From Lysobacter_K sp038248955 (GTDB lineage: Bacteria > Pseudomonadota > Gammaproteobacteria > Xanthomonadales > Xanthomonadaceae): 64,000 nt of DNA. The position numbers were made by a program, and so were the translations under genes. How positions within the stretch are numbered: position 1 is the first letter of the stretch; each line of letters starts with the position of its first letter. The notes beneath the pieces were generated by a model. It did not search any database. It had not been told where the DNA came from and saw only the letters and a program-made list of their open reading frames with translations. Shown in pieces: positions 25,338-35,870 of the stretch. The stretch spans positions 1 through 64,000 of the forward strand of contig JBBRWW010000001.1 in assembly GCA_038248955.1 (NCBI GenBank). The letters are read 5' to 3'.

Positions 25338-25712
25338 CTAGGGCTTCAGGATGAACCCGGCGACAACACGCCGGCCCTCGCCGGCCAGTACGTTGAACGT
25401 GCGCGCCGCCGCGGCATTCGTCATGACCTCCAGGCCGATGCCACGGGCCAGGCACGCCGCCATGGTCGCAGCAGGCGGAAATACCTGGGTCGCGCCGCTG
25501 CCAAGCAGGATCACCTCGGGCAACAGCGCGAGAATCGGCTGCATCTGCTCGGCGCTCAGGGTCCGCGCGTCGGCAACGGGCCAGTCTTCCAGCAACTTAT
25601 CGGGTGCCAGCACGAAACTCGACGTCAGGTGCCGGTCGTTGACAAGTGCGGCCTGGCCGTCGGCGCCGCGCAGGTAGTACTCGTGGTCGGGACGTTCAAG
25701 CGTGAGGTGCAT
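25338..25712 (-). CDS. Mth938-like (DUF498) domain protein
   Basis: A 124-residue protein of the Mth938/DUF498 fold: SFVLAPDKLLEDWPV near the middle, then PEVILLGSGATQVFPP and GIGLEVMTNAAAARTFNVLAGEGRRVVAGFIL at the C-terminus, a typical family ending. The fold is small alpha/beta. Human NDUFAF3 is a distant relative involved in complex I assembly, but the bacterial role is not known. It probably forms a transcription unit with yhbY 33 bases upstream. Confidence 0.8.
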   Translation of the reverse strand: MHLTLERPDHEYYLRGADGQAALVNDRHLTSSFVLAPDKLLEDWPVADARTLSAEQMQPILALLPEVILLGSGATQVFPPAATMAACLARGIGLEVMTNAAAARTFNVLAGEGRRVVAGFILKP

Positions 25713-25745
25713 GGCGCAATCCGATCGGTCCGGCCGCAGCGGGAT

Positions 25746-26051
25746 TCAGGACCGTGGCAATACGATCTGCCGCTTGTCCTTGCTGGGGCGATACAGCACT
25801 GCCGTGTGGCCGATGCGCTGCACCAGTGCGGCGCCGGTGCGTTCGGCAATCTGGGCGATGGCGCCGTCGCGAACGTCGCGGTCTTCGGCGCCGACCTTGA
25901 TCTTGATCAGTTCGTGGTGTTCGAGTGCTAGGTCGATCTCGGCGACCAGGGTGTCGCTGATGCCCTTGGCGCCGACTTGCAGCATGGCCTTCAGGTCGTG
26001 TGCCTGGCCGCGCAGGAAACGGGTCTGGGCGGAGGTCAGGGCGGTGGGCAT
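25746..26051 (-). CDS. yhbY: Ribosome assembly RNA-binding protein YhbY
   Basis: A 101-residue CRM-domain protein: LTSAQTRFLRGQAHDLKAMLQVGAKGIS at the N-terminus, then ALEHHELIKIKVGAEDRDVR, and GHTAVLYRPSKDK as the C-terminal CRM strand. YhbY binds pre-50S particles. The ATG at 26051 (MPTALTSAQ) fits the family length of about 100 residues; the frame open further upstream overlaps the divergent rlmE start and is unlikely. The 82-base divergent region must hold promoters for both. Confidence 0.92.
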   Translation of the reverse strand: MPTALTSAQTRFLRGQAHDLKAMLQVGAKGISDTLVAEIDLALEHHELIKIKVGAEDRDVRDGAIAQIAERTGAALVQRIGHTAVLYRPSKDKRQIVLPRS

Positions 26052-26133
26052 CGGGCACGCAAGCGAGTCATACAGGGAGGGCAGGGTATCATGGCGGCAC
26101 TGTTCCCTCCGCAGTTTTCTGGCTCCGACCCCC

Positions 26134-26766
26134 ATGGCAACACGCAGCATCAGCAGCCAACGTTGGCTGAAGGAACACCATTCCGACCCCTTCGTGAAGA
26201 AGGCGAGGGCCGAGGGACTGCGTTCGCGCGCCGCCTACAAGCTCGAGGAACTGGTGGAGCGCGATCGGCTGCTCAAGCCGGGCATGGTCATCGTCGACCT
26301 CGGGGCCGCCCCCGGGGGCTGGTCGCAATGGGTGCGCAAGGCGCTCGGCGACAGCGGCCGGGTAGTCGCACTGGACATCCTGGAAATGCCGACGCTTGCC
26401 GGGGTCGAGTTCCTTCACGGTGATTTCCGTCAAGAAGAAGTGTTGGCGCAGCTGGTGGAGACCTTGAACGGCAAGCAGGTGGACCTTGTGCTGTCGGATA
26501 TGGCCCCCAATAAGAGCGGTGTGGGTGCGGTGGACATGCCGCGGGCGATGTACCTGTGCGAGCTGGCGATGGAATTCGCCGACCTGCACCTGCGTACGGA
26601 TGGCAACTTCCTGATCAAGCTGTTCCAGGGGGTTGGGTTCGACGACTACGTGAAGGAGCTGCGCCGGCGGTACGCCAAGGTGTCCATGCGCAAGCCCGAG
26701 GCCTCGCGAAAGCGGTCGCCGGAGGTGTATGCGCTGGCCCAGGGCAAGCGGGCGGTGATGAAGTAG
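26134..26766 (+). CDS. rlmE: 23S rRNA (uridine-2'-O)-methyltransferase RlmE (FtsJ/RrmJ)
   Basis: A 210-residue FtsJ methyltransferase. The N-terminus SSQRWLKEHHSDPFVKKARAEGLRSRAAYKL, SAM motif VDLGAAPGGWSQW, D-M-A-P-N and the catalytic K-D-K-E set (RSRAAYK, SDMAPN, LIKLFQG, MRKPEASR) are intact. It methylates U2552 of 23S rRNA late in 50S assembly. The ATG at 26134 fits the family N-terminus. It stands 62 bases ahead of ftsH, the conserved ftsJ-ftsH order. Confidence 0.96.
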   Translation: MATRSISSQRWLKEHHSDPFVKKARAEGLRSRAAYKLEELVERDRLLKPGMVIVDLGAAPGGWSQWVRKALGDSGRVVALDILEMPTLAGVEFLHGDFRQEEVLAQLVETLNGKQVDLVLSDMAPNKSGVGAVDMPRAMYLCELAMEFADLHLRTDGNFLIKLFQGVGFDDYVKELRRRYAKVSMRKPEASRKRSPEVYALAQGKRAVMK

Positions 26767-26828
26767 CGGTTTCCGGGCAATCAGCGGACCAACGATTTTT
26801 TTAGCCTTGTGGGCGGACGGATAAATAG

Positions 26829-28730
<1,902 letters not shown>

Positions 28731-28757
28731 TCGCTCGGCGATCGGCATGTGTCACAA

Positions 28758-28777
28758 GAGACGGCTTCGGCCGTCTC
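28758..28777 (+). terminator. ftsH terminator with UUCG tetraloop
   Basis: An 8-bp perfect stem (GAGACGGC/GCCGTCTC) closed by TTCG, followed by a CTTTGTTT tract, 28 bases behind the ftsH stop. It has a classical intrinsic terminator shape. Confidence 0.88.
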
Positions 28778-28825
28778 CTTTGTTTGCAGCGGTCATTCCG
28801 GTCAATCGTTGAACAGGGTCGTCCC

Positions 28826-29065
28826 ATGGGCATCGCGTTCTGGGTTCGACGCTTCGTCGTCGTCTTCGCCGGAGCTTTTGTGGTGATCGCGACGGCGCAA
28901 GGTCTCAAGGGTCACCCGAAGGCACAGGCGGCCGGCGTGGGCCTCGTCTGGGCCGCCGTTTCAGCCACGGTTTTCGTCGCCTCGCGCATCGTCCAGTCGC
29001 GGCGGGGCCAGCACTGCGAGCTCTGCCGGGACACGCCCCAGATGCAGAAGCCTCCGCGCGCGTGA
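28826..29065 (+). CDS. Small membrane protein of unknown function
   Basis: A 79-residue protein with two hydrophobic segments (about residues 8-24 and 34-52) and a C-terminal soluble tail with a CELC pair (QHCELCRDTP) that could bind a metal or form a disulfide. The ATG at 28826 (MGIAFWVRRF) is chosen; the frame open 42 bases earlier lies close to the ftsH terminator. No family is recognised. It lies between the ftsH terminator and folP. Confidence 0.55.
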   Translation: MGIAFWVRRFVVVFAGAFVVIATAQGLKGHPKAQAAGVGLVWAAVSATVFVASRIVQSRRGQHCELCRDTPQMQKPPRA

Positions 29066-29138
29066 GCACAGCGGTTCGCCGCGCAAGGCGTCACGCTTGC
29101 TAGGCTGGTCGGCATCCGATCGATCGGGAATCCCTGCC

Positions 29139-30038
29139 ATGTTCGACACCACGCCCGCGCTGGACTGCCACGGCCGCGTCCTGATCCTCGATCGGCCGCG
29201 GGTGATGGGCATCGTCAACGTCACCCCGGACTCGTTCTCCGATGGTGGTGCCCACGACACGCTTGAGGCCGCCGTCGCGCACGGCCTGCGCTTGGCCGGG
29301 GAGGGCGCCGACCTGCTCGATGTGGGCGGCGAGTCGACCCGCCCCGGTGCGGACGCGGTTGGCGTCGAGGAGGAGTTGCGGCGGGTGATCCCGGTGATCC
29401 AGCGCCTCGCGCGCGAAACAGCCCTGCCGATCAGCATCGACACGTCCAAGCCCGAGGTGATGCGTGCGGCGGTCGCCGCCGGCGCCGGCATGATCAACGA
29501 CGTCCATGCGCTGCGCCGCGACGGCGCGCTCGATGCGGCGGCCTCGCTCGGCGTGCCGGTCGTGCTGATGCACATGCAGGGCGAACCGCGCGACATGCAG
29601 TCCACGCCGGCTTACGACGACGTCGTGGCGGAGGTGTATCGATTCCTGGCCGAACGGATCTTCGCGGCCGAGATGGCGGGGATCGCCAAGAAGCAACTCG
29701 TGGTCGACCCCGGGTTTGGATTCGGCAAGAGCCTCGCCCACAACCTGGCGCTGCTGGCGCAGTTCCAACGTTTCGGCGAGTTGGGGGTGGCGCTGATGGC
29801 GGGTTTTTCCCGCAAGAAGAGCATCGGTGAACTGACTGGTCGCGAAGATCCGCTTGCGCGCGTACACGGCTCGGTCGCCGCGCACCTGATCGCCGCGCAA
29901 CGCGGGGCGAACCTGCTGCGCGTGCACGACGTGGCCGCGACGGTCGATGCCATCAAGGTGTGGCAGGCGGTGGCTGCGATGCCGACGCCAAGGACGCGCC
30001 CGGCGACGGCCGCTCCTCGCTGGCTGGATGACGATTGA
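29139..30038 (+). CDS. folP: Dihydropteroate synthase
   Basis: A 299-residue DHPS TIM barrel. The pterin/pyrophosphate loops are intact: RVMGIVNVTPDSFSDGG (loop 1), DLLDVGGESTRPGA (loop 2), ISIDTSKP, VLMHMQGEPRDMQ, VVDPGFGFGKS, GFSRKKSIG and RVHD near the C-terminus. It joins pABA to dihydropterin pyrophosphate in folate synthesis and is the sulfonamide target. The ATG at 29139 precedes the fold by about 20 residues. In E. coli the order is ftsH-folP-glmM; here glmM is not adjacent. Confidence 0.95.
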   Translation: MFDTTPALDCHGRVLILDRPRVMGIVNVTPDSFSDGGAHDTLEAAVAHGLRLAGEGADLLDVGGESTRPGADAVGVEEELRRVIPVIQRLARETALPISIDTSKPEVMRAAVAAGAGMINDVHALRRDGALDAAASLGVPVVLMHMQGEPRDMQSTPAYDDVVAEVYRFLAERIFAAEMAGIAKKQLVVDPGFGFGKSLAHNLALLAQFQRFGELGVALMAGFSRKKSIGELTGREDPLARVHGSVAAHLIAAQRGANLLRVHDVAATVDAIKVWQAVAAMPTPRTRPATAAPRWLDDD

Positions 30039-30147
30039 GCATGGCGTCAGCGCGGGTGGTTTCGCGCGCCGTCCCGTGCGTCGCTGGCCCTTGGACAAAT
30101 ATTCACCAATGCGACTGCGGGTCCCTGTGGGCCTGCGCCTCAGTCAC

Positions 30148-30194
30148 TTGTCCACAGCTTCCCTTCGGCGCTTGTCCACAGGCGCTGTGTACAA
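30148..30194. promoter_or_regulatory. Cluster of three DnaA-box-like sites
   Basis: Two copies of TTGTCCACA (30148-30156 and 30172-30180) lie in direct orientation 24 bases apart, and TGTGTACAA (30186-30194) is a third, inverted box with one further mismatch to the TTATCCACA consensus. They sit in the 224-base gap between folP and putP. dnaA, dnaN and an obvious AT-rich unwinding element are absent, so an origin is unlikely; DnaA-dependent regulation or titration is possible. Confidence 0.45.
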
Positions 30195-30262
30195 CCCCGG
30201 ATGCCCCGAAAGGTCATGGCAGGTAAGCTGGGGGATTGGCTGCTAATGGCCCAAGGGGATTC

Positions 30263-31771
30263 ATGACCGCCAGCATGCCGCTGATCACCACGTTCTCCGT
30301 CTACCTGATCGCGATGCTGCTGATCGGCTATGTCGCGTGGCGCAGGACCAAGAATTTCGACGACTACATCCTGGGTGGTCGCTCGCTGGGCGCGTTCGTG
30401 ATCGCGCTCTCCGCCGGTGCCTCGGACATGAGCGGCTGGCTGCTGATGGGCCTGCCGGGTGCGCTGTATCTCGGTGGTGTTTCCGAGGCCTGGATCGCGA
30501 TTGGCCTGGTCGCCGGTGCATGGCTGAACTGGAAATTCGTCGCGGGTCCGCTGCGGGTCTATACCGAGCGTGCCGACAACGCCTTGACGCTTCCCGACTA
30601 CTTCACGAATCGCTTTCACGATCACAGTCGACTGTTGAGGGTGCTGTCGGCGGTGGTGATCCTGGTGTTTTTCGCGGTGTATTGCGCCTCGGGCATGGTC
30701 GCTGGAGCGCGGCTGTTCGAGAGCGTGTTCGACGTGCCGTACGCGCAGGCGATCTGGTACGGCGCAGCCGTGACGATCCTGTACACCATGGTGGGCGGCT
30801 TCCTCGCGGTCAGTTGGACTGATTCGGCGCAGGGGACCTTGATGTTCTTTGCATTGCTCCTCACGCCGGTGACCGTGGTGATGGCCAATGGCGGGTTTGA
30901 TGCGAGCATCCAGCTGATCGAGCAAGTCGACCGGTCGAAACTGGACTGGTTCCGGGGCGGTTCGCTGGGTTGGGTGGGCGTCGTCTCGCTGGTTGCGTGG
31001 GGATTGGGGTACTTCGGCCAGCCGCATATCCTGGCCCGATTCATGGCGGCCGACAGCATTGCCACCATCCCCAACGCGCGCCGCATCGGCATGGGCTGGA
31101 TGATCCTGTGCCTGGCCGGTTCGCTCACCGTCGGCCTGGCCGGCATCACCTATTTCGCGGCCAATCCTGACGTCGCAGGTCCCGTGCGCGCGAACTCCGA
31201 GCGGGTCTTCATCACCCTGGTCGAACATCTGTTCAATCCGTGGGTGGCCGGCATCCTGTTGTCGGCGATCCTGGCCGCCGTCATGAGCACGCTGTCCAGC
31301 CAATTGCTCGTGTGCTCCAGCGTGCTGTCCGAGGATTTCTACCGCGGCTTCGTGCGCAAGCAGGCGAGCCAGCGCGAACTGGTCTGGGTGGGACGTTTTT
31401 CCGTGGCCGGGGTCGCGCTGGTGGCGATGTGGCTCGCCCGCTACCCCGACAGCCGCGTGCTGGGCCTGGTCAGTTACGCATGGGCCGGGTTCGGCGCGGC
31501 GTTCGGGCCGGTGGTGTTGCTGTCGCTGTTCTGGCAACGCATGACGCGCAACGGCGCCGTGGCCGGGGTCGTGGCAGGCGCGGTTACCGTGATTGCCTGG
31601 AAGCAGATTGCTATCGGACAGTTCGGGATGGAACTCTACGAAATCGTGCCGGGTTTCGTCGCGGCCACGATCGCGATCATCGTGGTCAGCCGACTCGACC
31701 GCGAGCCCTCGCAGGAGATCCAGGCAGTGCACCAGCAGGTGCACGCGTCCCTGCGCGAGACAGGCTACTGA
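30263..31771 (+). CDS. putP: Sodium/proline symporter
   Basis: A 502-residue sodium:solute symporter (SSS family) with about 13 hydrophobic segments. PutP hallmarks include DDYILGGRSLGAFVIALSAGASDMSGWLLMGLPGA, then NWKFVAGPLRVYTE, a GGFLAVSWTDSAQG sodium-site segment and GYFGQPHILARFMA. It imports proline with Na+ across the inner membrane. The ATG at 30263 with AGGGG upstream is chosen. The upstream gap carries DnaA-box-like sequences. miaA follows after 56 bases. Confidence 0.93.
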   Translation: MTASMPLITTFSVYLIAMLLIGYVAWRRTKNFDDYILGGRSLGAFVIALSAGASDMSGWLLMGLPGALYLGGVSEAWIAIGLVAGAWLNWKFVAGPLRVYTERADNALTLPDYFTNRFHDHSRLLRVLSAVVILVFFAVYCASGMVAGARLFESVFDVPYAQAIWYGAAVTILYTMVGGFLAVSWTDSAQGTLMFFALLLTPVTVVMANGGFDASIQLIEQVDRSKLDWFRGGSLGWVGVVSLVAWGLGYFGQPHILARFMAADSIATIPNARRIGMGWMILCLAGSLTVGLAGITYFAANPDVAGPVRANSERVFITLVEHLFNPWVAGILLSAILAAVMSTLSSQLLVCSSVLSEDFYRGFVRKQASQRELVWVGRFSVAGVALVAMWLARYPDSRVLGLVSYAWAGFGAAFGPVVLLSLFWQRMTRNGAVAGVVAGAVTVIAWKQIAIGQFGMELYEIVPGFVAATIAIIVVSRLDREPSQEIQAVHQQVHASLRETGY

Positions 31772-31827
31772 AGCGCGCCGGCCGATGATCTCGTGACCAT
31801 GCCGCCTTGCAGCCCCGCGGTGAGCCG

Positions 31828-32799
31828 ATGAACGACCATCGTCCCCTAGCAATCGCGCTGATGGGCCCGACGGCATCGGGCAAGACGGCGTTGGCGCTCG
31901 AGTGGGCAACGCGCCTGGGCGGCGAGATCATCAGCGTCGATTCGGCGCTGGTGTATCGCGGCCTCGACATCGGCGCGGCCAAGCCCAGCGCGGACGAACG
32001 GACGCAGGTGCCGCACCACCTGATCGATCTGCGCGAGCCGTGGCAGCCTTATTCCGCCGCCGAGTTCGCCATCGATGCGCGCCGATCGCTCGACGACATC
32101 GCCGAGCGCGGCCGGCTGCCGATTCTCGCCGGCGGCACCGGTCTGTATTTCCGCGCATTGCTCAGCGGCCTGTCGCCGATGCCCGAGGCCGACCCCGCGA
32201 CCCGCATCGCGCTCGCCGCCGAAGCCGCAGCACATGGCTGGGCCGCGTTGCATGCCGATCTGGCGCTCATCGACCCGGCGGCGGCGGCGCGTATCCATGC
32301 CACGGATGCACAGCGCATACAGCGCGCCCTCGAGGTCCATCGCTTGTCCGGCCGCTCGATCAGCGAGTGGCACCGCGACGCGCGCGCGCAGGCCCGGCTG
32401 CCGTACCGGGTGCTGAAGCTGGTGCTGGCCCCTGCCGATCGCGCGGTATTGCACGGCCGGATCGAGCAGCGCTTCGACGCCATGCTCGCCGCGGGATTCC
32501 TCGACGAGGTCGAGCGCCTGCGCGCATTGCCGGCGCTGCGGGCGCTCCCGCGGCCGCTGGAACTGCCGGCGCTGCGCGCGGTGGGCTACCGGCAGGCGTG
32601 GGAGCATCTCGACGGCCAAAGCGACACCGGCACGTTCCGCGACCGCGCGATCTTCGCCACCCGTCAGCTTGCCAAGCGCCAACTCACCTGGCTGCGCGGT
32701 GAACTCGACGCGCGCTGGTTCGATCCGGGTGCCCAGCGGCCGGACCTGGAGCGCGCGCTGGCGATGTTCGTCGACGGCGCCTGGCCGCGTTCGGGCTGA
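31828..32799 (+). CDS. miaA: tRNA dimethylallyltransferase
   Basis: A 323-residue MiaA. P-loop GPTASGKT, SVDSALVYRGLDIGAAKP, PHHLIDLREPWQPYSAAEF, the GGTGLYFRALL loop, DAQRIQRALEV and ATRQLAKRQLTWLR at the C-terminus are all family-typical. It prenylates A37 of tRNAs that read UNN codons. The ATG at 31828 has a GGTGAG site close upstream; the TTG 21 bases before is not needed. As in many gammaproteobacteria, hfq and hflX follow. Confidence 0.96.
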   Translation: MNDHRPLAIALMGPTASGKTALALEWATRLGGEIISVDSALVYRGLDIGAAKPSADERTQVPHHLIDLREPWQPYSAAEFAIDARRSLDDIAERGRLPILAGGTGLYFRALLSGLSPMPEADPATRIALAAEAAAHGWAALHADLALIDPAAAARIHATDAQRIQRALEVHRLSGRSISEWHRDARAQARLPYRVLKLVLAPADRAVLHGRIEQRFDAMLAAGFLDEVERLRALPALRALPRPLELPALRAVGYRQAWEHLDGQSDTGTFRDRAIFATRQLAKRQLTWLRGELDARWFDPGAQRPDLERALAMFVDGAWPRSG

Positions 32800-32971
32800 G
32801 CGGACAACGCACTTGGCCCGGCGCGGCGGGCGTTGGCCCAGTTGCGCTACCATCGGCGCATCGCTGCCTTGGGGACACTCGCGGCGATGCGGCAGCTTCG
32901 TGGCGGGTTCGAAACCACCTGTCTCCGCGCATTTTTCACTCATAACTAGAACCATGCTGGGGAAACATTCG

Positions 32972-33259
32972 ATGTCTAAGGGGCAATCTTTGCAGGATCC
33001 TTTCCTGAACGCACTGCGCCGGGAGCGCATTCCGGTTTCGGTCTACCTCGTCAACGGCATCAAGTTGCAGGGCACGATCGAGTCGTTCGACCAGTTCGTG
33101 GTGCTGTTGCGCAGCACGGTCAGCCAGATGGTCTACAAGCACGCGATTTCGACCGTGGTGCCGGCGCGCAACGTCCGGGTCGGTCCGGGCGGGGTGGCGC
33201 CGACGTTCGGTGGCGACGACGACGACGACAACGGCGCTGTCCATGACGACGCCGAGTGA
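32972..33259 (+). CDS. hfq: RNA chaperone Hfq
   Basis: A 95-residue Hfq. Sm1 motif: GQSLQDPFLNALRRERIPVSVYLVNGIKLQGTIESFDQFVVLL in the first 50 residues; Sm2 motif: VYKHAISTVVPARNV around residues 55-69. The C-terminal tail is short, glycine- and aspartate-rich (GGDDDDDNG), as in xanthomonads. It pairs small RNAs with mRNAs. The ATG at 32972 is the standard MSKGQ start; an ATG 18 bases upstream is in frame but would not match the family. Confidence 0.96.
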   Translation: MSKGQSLQDPFLNALRRERIPVSVYLVNGIKLQGTIESFDQFVVLLRSTVSQMVYKHAISTVVPARNVRVGPGGVAPTFGGDDDDDNGAVHDDAE

Positions 33260-33344
33260 GTTTGCGGCGCGCACTTGCGTTCGGCCCCAACCGGCACCAA
33301 ATCCCGGGGCATGATCCCGTCATGCCTCACGGAGCACCACGCGC

Positions 33345-34673
33345 TTGTTTGAACGATCGAAAAAGGGTGAGCAAGCGCTGCTGATCCAGCCGCGTCCCAG
33401 TGGTTCGATGGACGAGGACGCCCTCGAGGAATTCGCCGATCTCGCGCGCTCGGCCGGCGCCACGGTGGTGGCCGTGTTGACCGCGCGCGTCGACCGGCCC
33501 AACGCCGCGATGCTGATCGGCAGCGGCAAGCTTGAAGAGGTCAAGGCCGCGGCCGCGGCCAGCGGTGCCGACCTGATCCTGGTCAACCATCCGCTTTCGC
33601 CCGGGCAAGAGCGCAACCTCGAGAAACTGCTCGAGTGTCGCGTGGTCGACCGCACCGGGCTGATCCTCGACATCTTCTCGCAGCGCGCGCGTAGTTCGGA
33701 AGGCAAGCTGCAGGTCGAACTGGCCCAGCTCAAGCACATGTCGACGCGGCTGATCCGCGGCTGGACGCATCTGGAGCGCCAGCGCGGCGGCTCGATCGGC
33801 CTGCGCGGCCCCGGCGAGACCCAGCTTGAGACCGACCGCCGGCTGCTGCAGAAGCGCCTCGAACAACTCCAGAAGCGCCTCGACAAGGTCGAGGTCCAGC
33901 GCACCCAGATGCGTCGAGCGCGCGTGCGCAGCGAGCTGCCGCGGGTCGCGCTGGTCGGCTATACCAATGCCGGCAAATCGACGCTTTTCAATGCGCTGAC
34001 CGGCGCCGACGCGTACATCGCCGACCAGTTGTTCGCGACCCTCGATCCGACCGTTCGGCGCATCGAGCTTTCCGGAGGCGGGGTGGTGCTGGCCGATACC
34101 GTCGGTTTCGTCCGCGACCTGCCGCACGAGCTGGTTGCCGCGTTCCGCGCCACGCTCTCGGAGGCGCGCGAGGCCGACCTGCTGTTGCACGTGATCGACG
34201 CGGCCGATCCGCTTCGCAACGACCGCATCGCCCAGGTTGACGCGGTGCTCGAAGAAATCGGCGCCGGCGACATCCCGCAGGTGCTGGTGTTCAACAAGAT
34301 CGACCGCATCGAAGGCGCGCAGGAGCGGCACGAGCACCCGGGCGAAGGCCGCCAGCGCGTGTGGTTGTCCGCGCGCGAGGGCATCGGCATGGAGGGGTTG
34401 CGTGAGGCGGTGGCCGAGGCGCTGGTGTTGCGCCATGTCGTCGGCGAAGTGCGGCTGCCTTCGCGCGCCGCACGCTTGCGCGCGCGCCTGCACGAGCTGG
34501 AGGCCGTTCGCGGCGAGGAAGTCGACGAGCACGGCTGGATCCTGCAGGTCGATCTCGCCATCGCCGACCTGCAGCGATTGCTCGTCCAGTCGGGCGGCGA
34601 GGCACTGCAGTCGTTGCTTGAACAGGACGAACACGCCCAGGCCTTGCTTGAGGACGGCCAAACCCCCACCTAG
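33345..34673 (+). CDS. hflX: GTPase HflX
   Basis: A 442-residue HflX. The N-terminal HflX domain contains AAMLIGSGKLEEVK, DLILVNHPLSPGQERNLE and RGGSIGLRGPGETQLETDRR. The G domain has G1 GYTNAGKST, ADTVGFVRDLPHELV and NKID. It splits stalled or hibernating 70S ribosomes after heat stress. The start is TTG at 33345 (GGAG ten bases upstream); no ATG is available before the conserved region. It lies 85 bases after hfq. Confidence 0.93.
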   Translation: MFERSKKGEQALLIQPRPSGSMDEDALEEFADLARSAGATVVAVLTARVDRPNAAMLIGSGKLEEVKAAAAASGADLILVNHPLSPGQERNLEKLLECRVVDRTGLILDIFSQRARSSEGKLQVELAQLKHMSTRLIRGWTHLERQRGGSIGLRGPGETQLETDRRLLQKRLEQLQKRLDKVEVQRTQMRRARVRSELPRVALVGYTNAGKSTLFNALTGADAYIADQLFATLDPTVRRIELSGGGVVLADTVGFVRDLPHELVAAFRATLSEAREADLLLHVIDAADPLRNDRIAQVDAVLEEIGAGDIPQVLVFNKIDRIEGAQERHEHPGEGRQRVWLSAREGIGMEGLREAVAEALVLRHVVGEVRLPSRAARLRARLHELEAVRGEEVDEHGWILQVDLAIADLQRLLVQSGGEALQSLLEQDEHAQALLEDGQTPT

Positions 34674-34739
34674 AATGGTCGAACGCTTGCGATCGGACCT
34701 GGTCGCGTTTCGCAGCACGCCCCCCATATTGGAGCAGGC

Positions 34740-35870
34740 ATGGCCTGGAACACCCCTGGCAGTGACAATTCCGGCGGATCCGACCCCAGCGGTCGATCGC
34801 CCCGTCGGCGCCAAAGCAGCAACAATACCCTCGACGAAGTGATCAACCGGGCCCGCGACCTGTTCGCCGGCGGCGGGGATGGCAAAAGCCACATAGCCCG
34901 TTGGATCGCCCTGGCCGTCGGCCTCTGGCTGGTCTTCAACTGCTTTGTGCTGGTGACCGAGCAGCAGCGGGGCGTGGTGCTGCGTTTCGGCCAGTTTGCG
35001 CGCGTGCTGCAGCCGGGCCCGCACTTCAAGGCGCCGTGGCCGATCGAAAGTGTCACCAAGATCAACGCCACCCAGATCAAGACGTTCGGCGACAACGTGC
35101 CGGTGCTGACCAGCGACGAGAACATCGTCCAGGTCGAGCTCAACGTGCAGTACCGCGTCAACGACCCGCAGCGTTACCTGTTCGGCACCCGCGATGCCGA
35201 TGCATTCCTGCAGCAGGCGGCGCTGAGCACGGTACGTGAGCAGGTCGGTCGGTCCACGCTCGATACCGTCCTGGGCGCACGTGATGCGTTGGCGGTGTCG
35301 GCGCGCGTGCAGCTGCAGAAGTCGCTCGACGCCTACCGCACCGGCCTGGCGGTGACCGAACTCAACCTTGCCAACGCGCGTCCACCCGAAGAGGTCAAGC
35401 CGGCGTTCGACGACGTCAACAGCGCGCAGCAGGACAAGGACCGGCTGATCAGCGAGGCCCGTGCCTACGCTGCGCAGATTGTTCCCGAGGCCCGCGGCCA
35501 GGCCCAGCGCGTGCGCACCGTCGCCGAGGGTTACAAGACCGCGAGCGTGGTGCGCGCCCAGGGTGACGGCGACCGCTTCGCTCTGGTCGCCGATGTCTAC
35601 AAGACCGCTCCGGACGTCACCCGCAAGCGGCTCTGGCTGGAGACCATGCAGGAGGTCCTGGCGGGCAACCGCAAGATCGTCGGCGGCGACTCCCGCCAGT
35701 TGATCTACGTGCCCATGGCTGAAAAGGCCGGCAGCAAGCCCGCTGCCAGCATCGGTCCGCCGCTGCTGACGCCGGAGATTCTTGCGCCGACCGTCGCCGC
35801 AACCGACGAGGCCGATGTCCGCGTCGGCCGCACCGCACGACCGACTGGCCGTGAGGAGCCAACGCGATGA
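34740..35870 (+). CDS. hflK: FtsH protease activity modulator HflK
   Basis: A 376-residue SPFH/prohibitin-family inner-membrane protein. The N-terminus is glycine/serine-rich, a transmembrane helix covers about residues 55-73, and the SPFH domain starts with VLRFGQFARVLQPGPHFKAPWPIE. A long helical EARGQAQRVRTVAEGYK coiled coil precedes a C-terminal tail. HflK and HflC form the ring that cages FtsH. Its stop overlaps the hflC start. Confidence 0.94.
   Translation: MAWNTPGSDNSGGSDPSGRSPRRRQSSNNTLDEVINRARDLFAGGGDGKSHIARWIALAVGLWLVFNCFVLVTEQQRGVVLRFGQFARVLQPGPHFKAPWPIESVTKINATQIKTFGDNVPVLTSDENIVQVELNVQYRVNDPQRYLFGTRDADAFLQQAALSTVREQVGRSTLDTVLGARDALAVSARVQLQKSLDAYRTGLAVTELNLANARPPEEVKPAFDDVNSAQQDKDRLISEARAYAAQIVPEARGQAQRVRTVAEGYKTASVVRAQGDGDRFALVADVYKTAPDVTRKRLWLETMQEVLAGNRKIVGGDSRQLIYVPMAEKAGSKPAASIGPPLLTPEILAPTVAATDEADVRVGRTARPTGREEPTR

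Noticed and set aside
30148..30194. Replication origin at the DnaA-box cluster
   Set aside because: No dnaA, dnaN, gyrB or AT-rich unwinding region is adjacent, and only three boxes are present.
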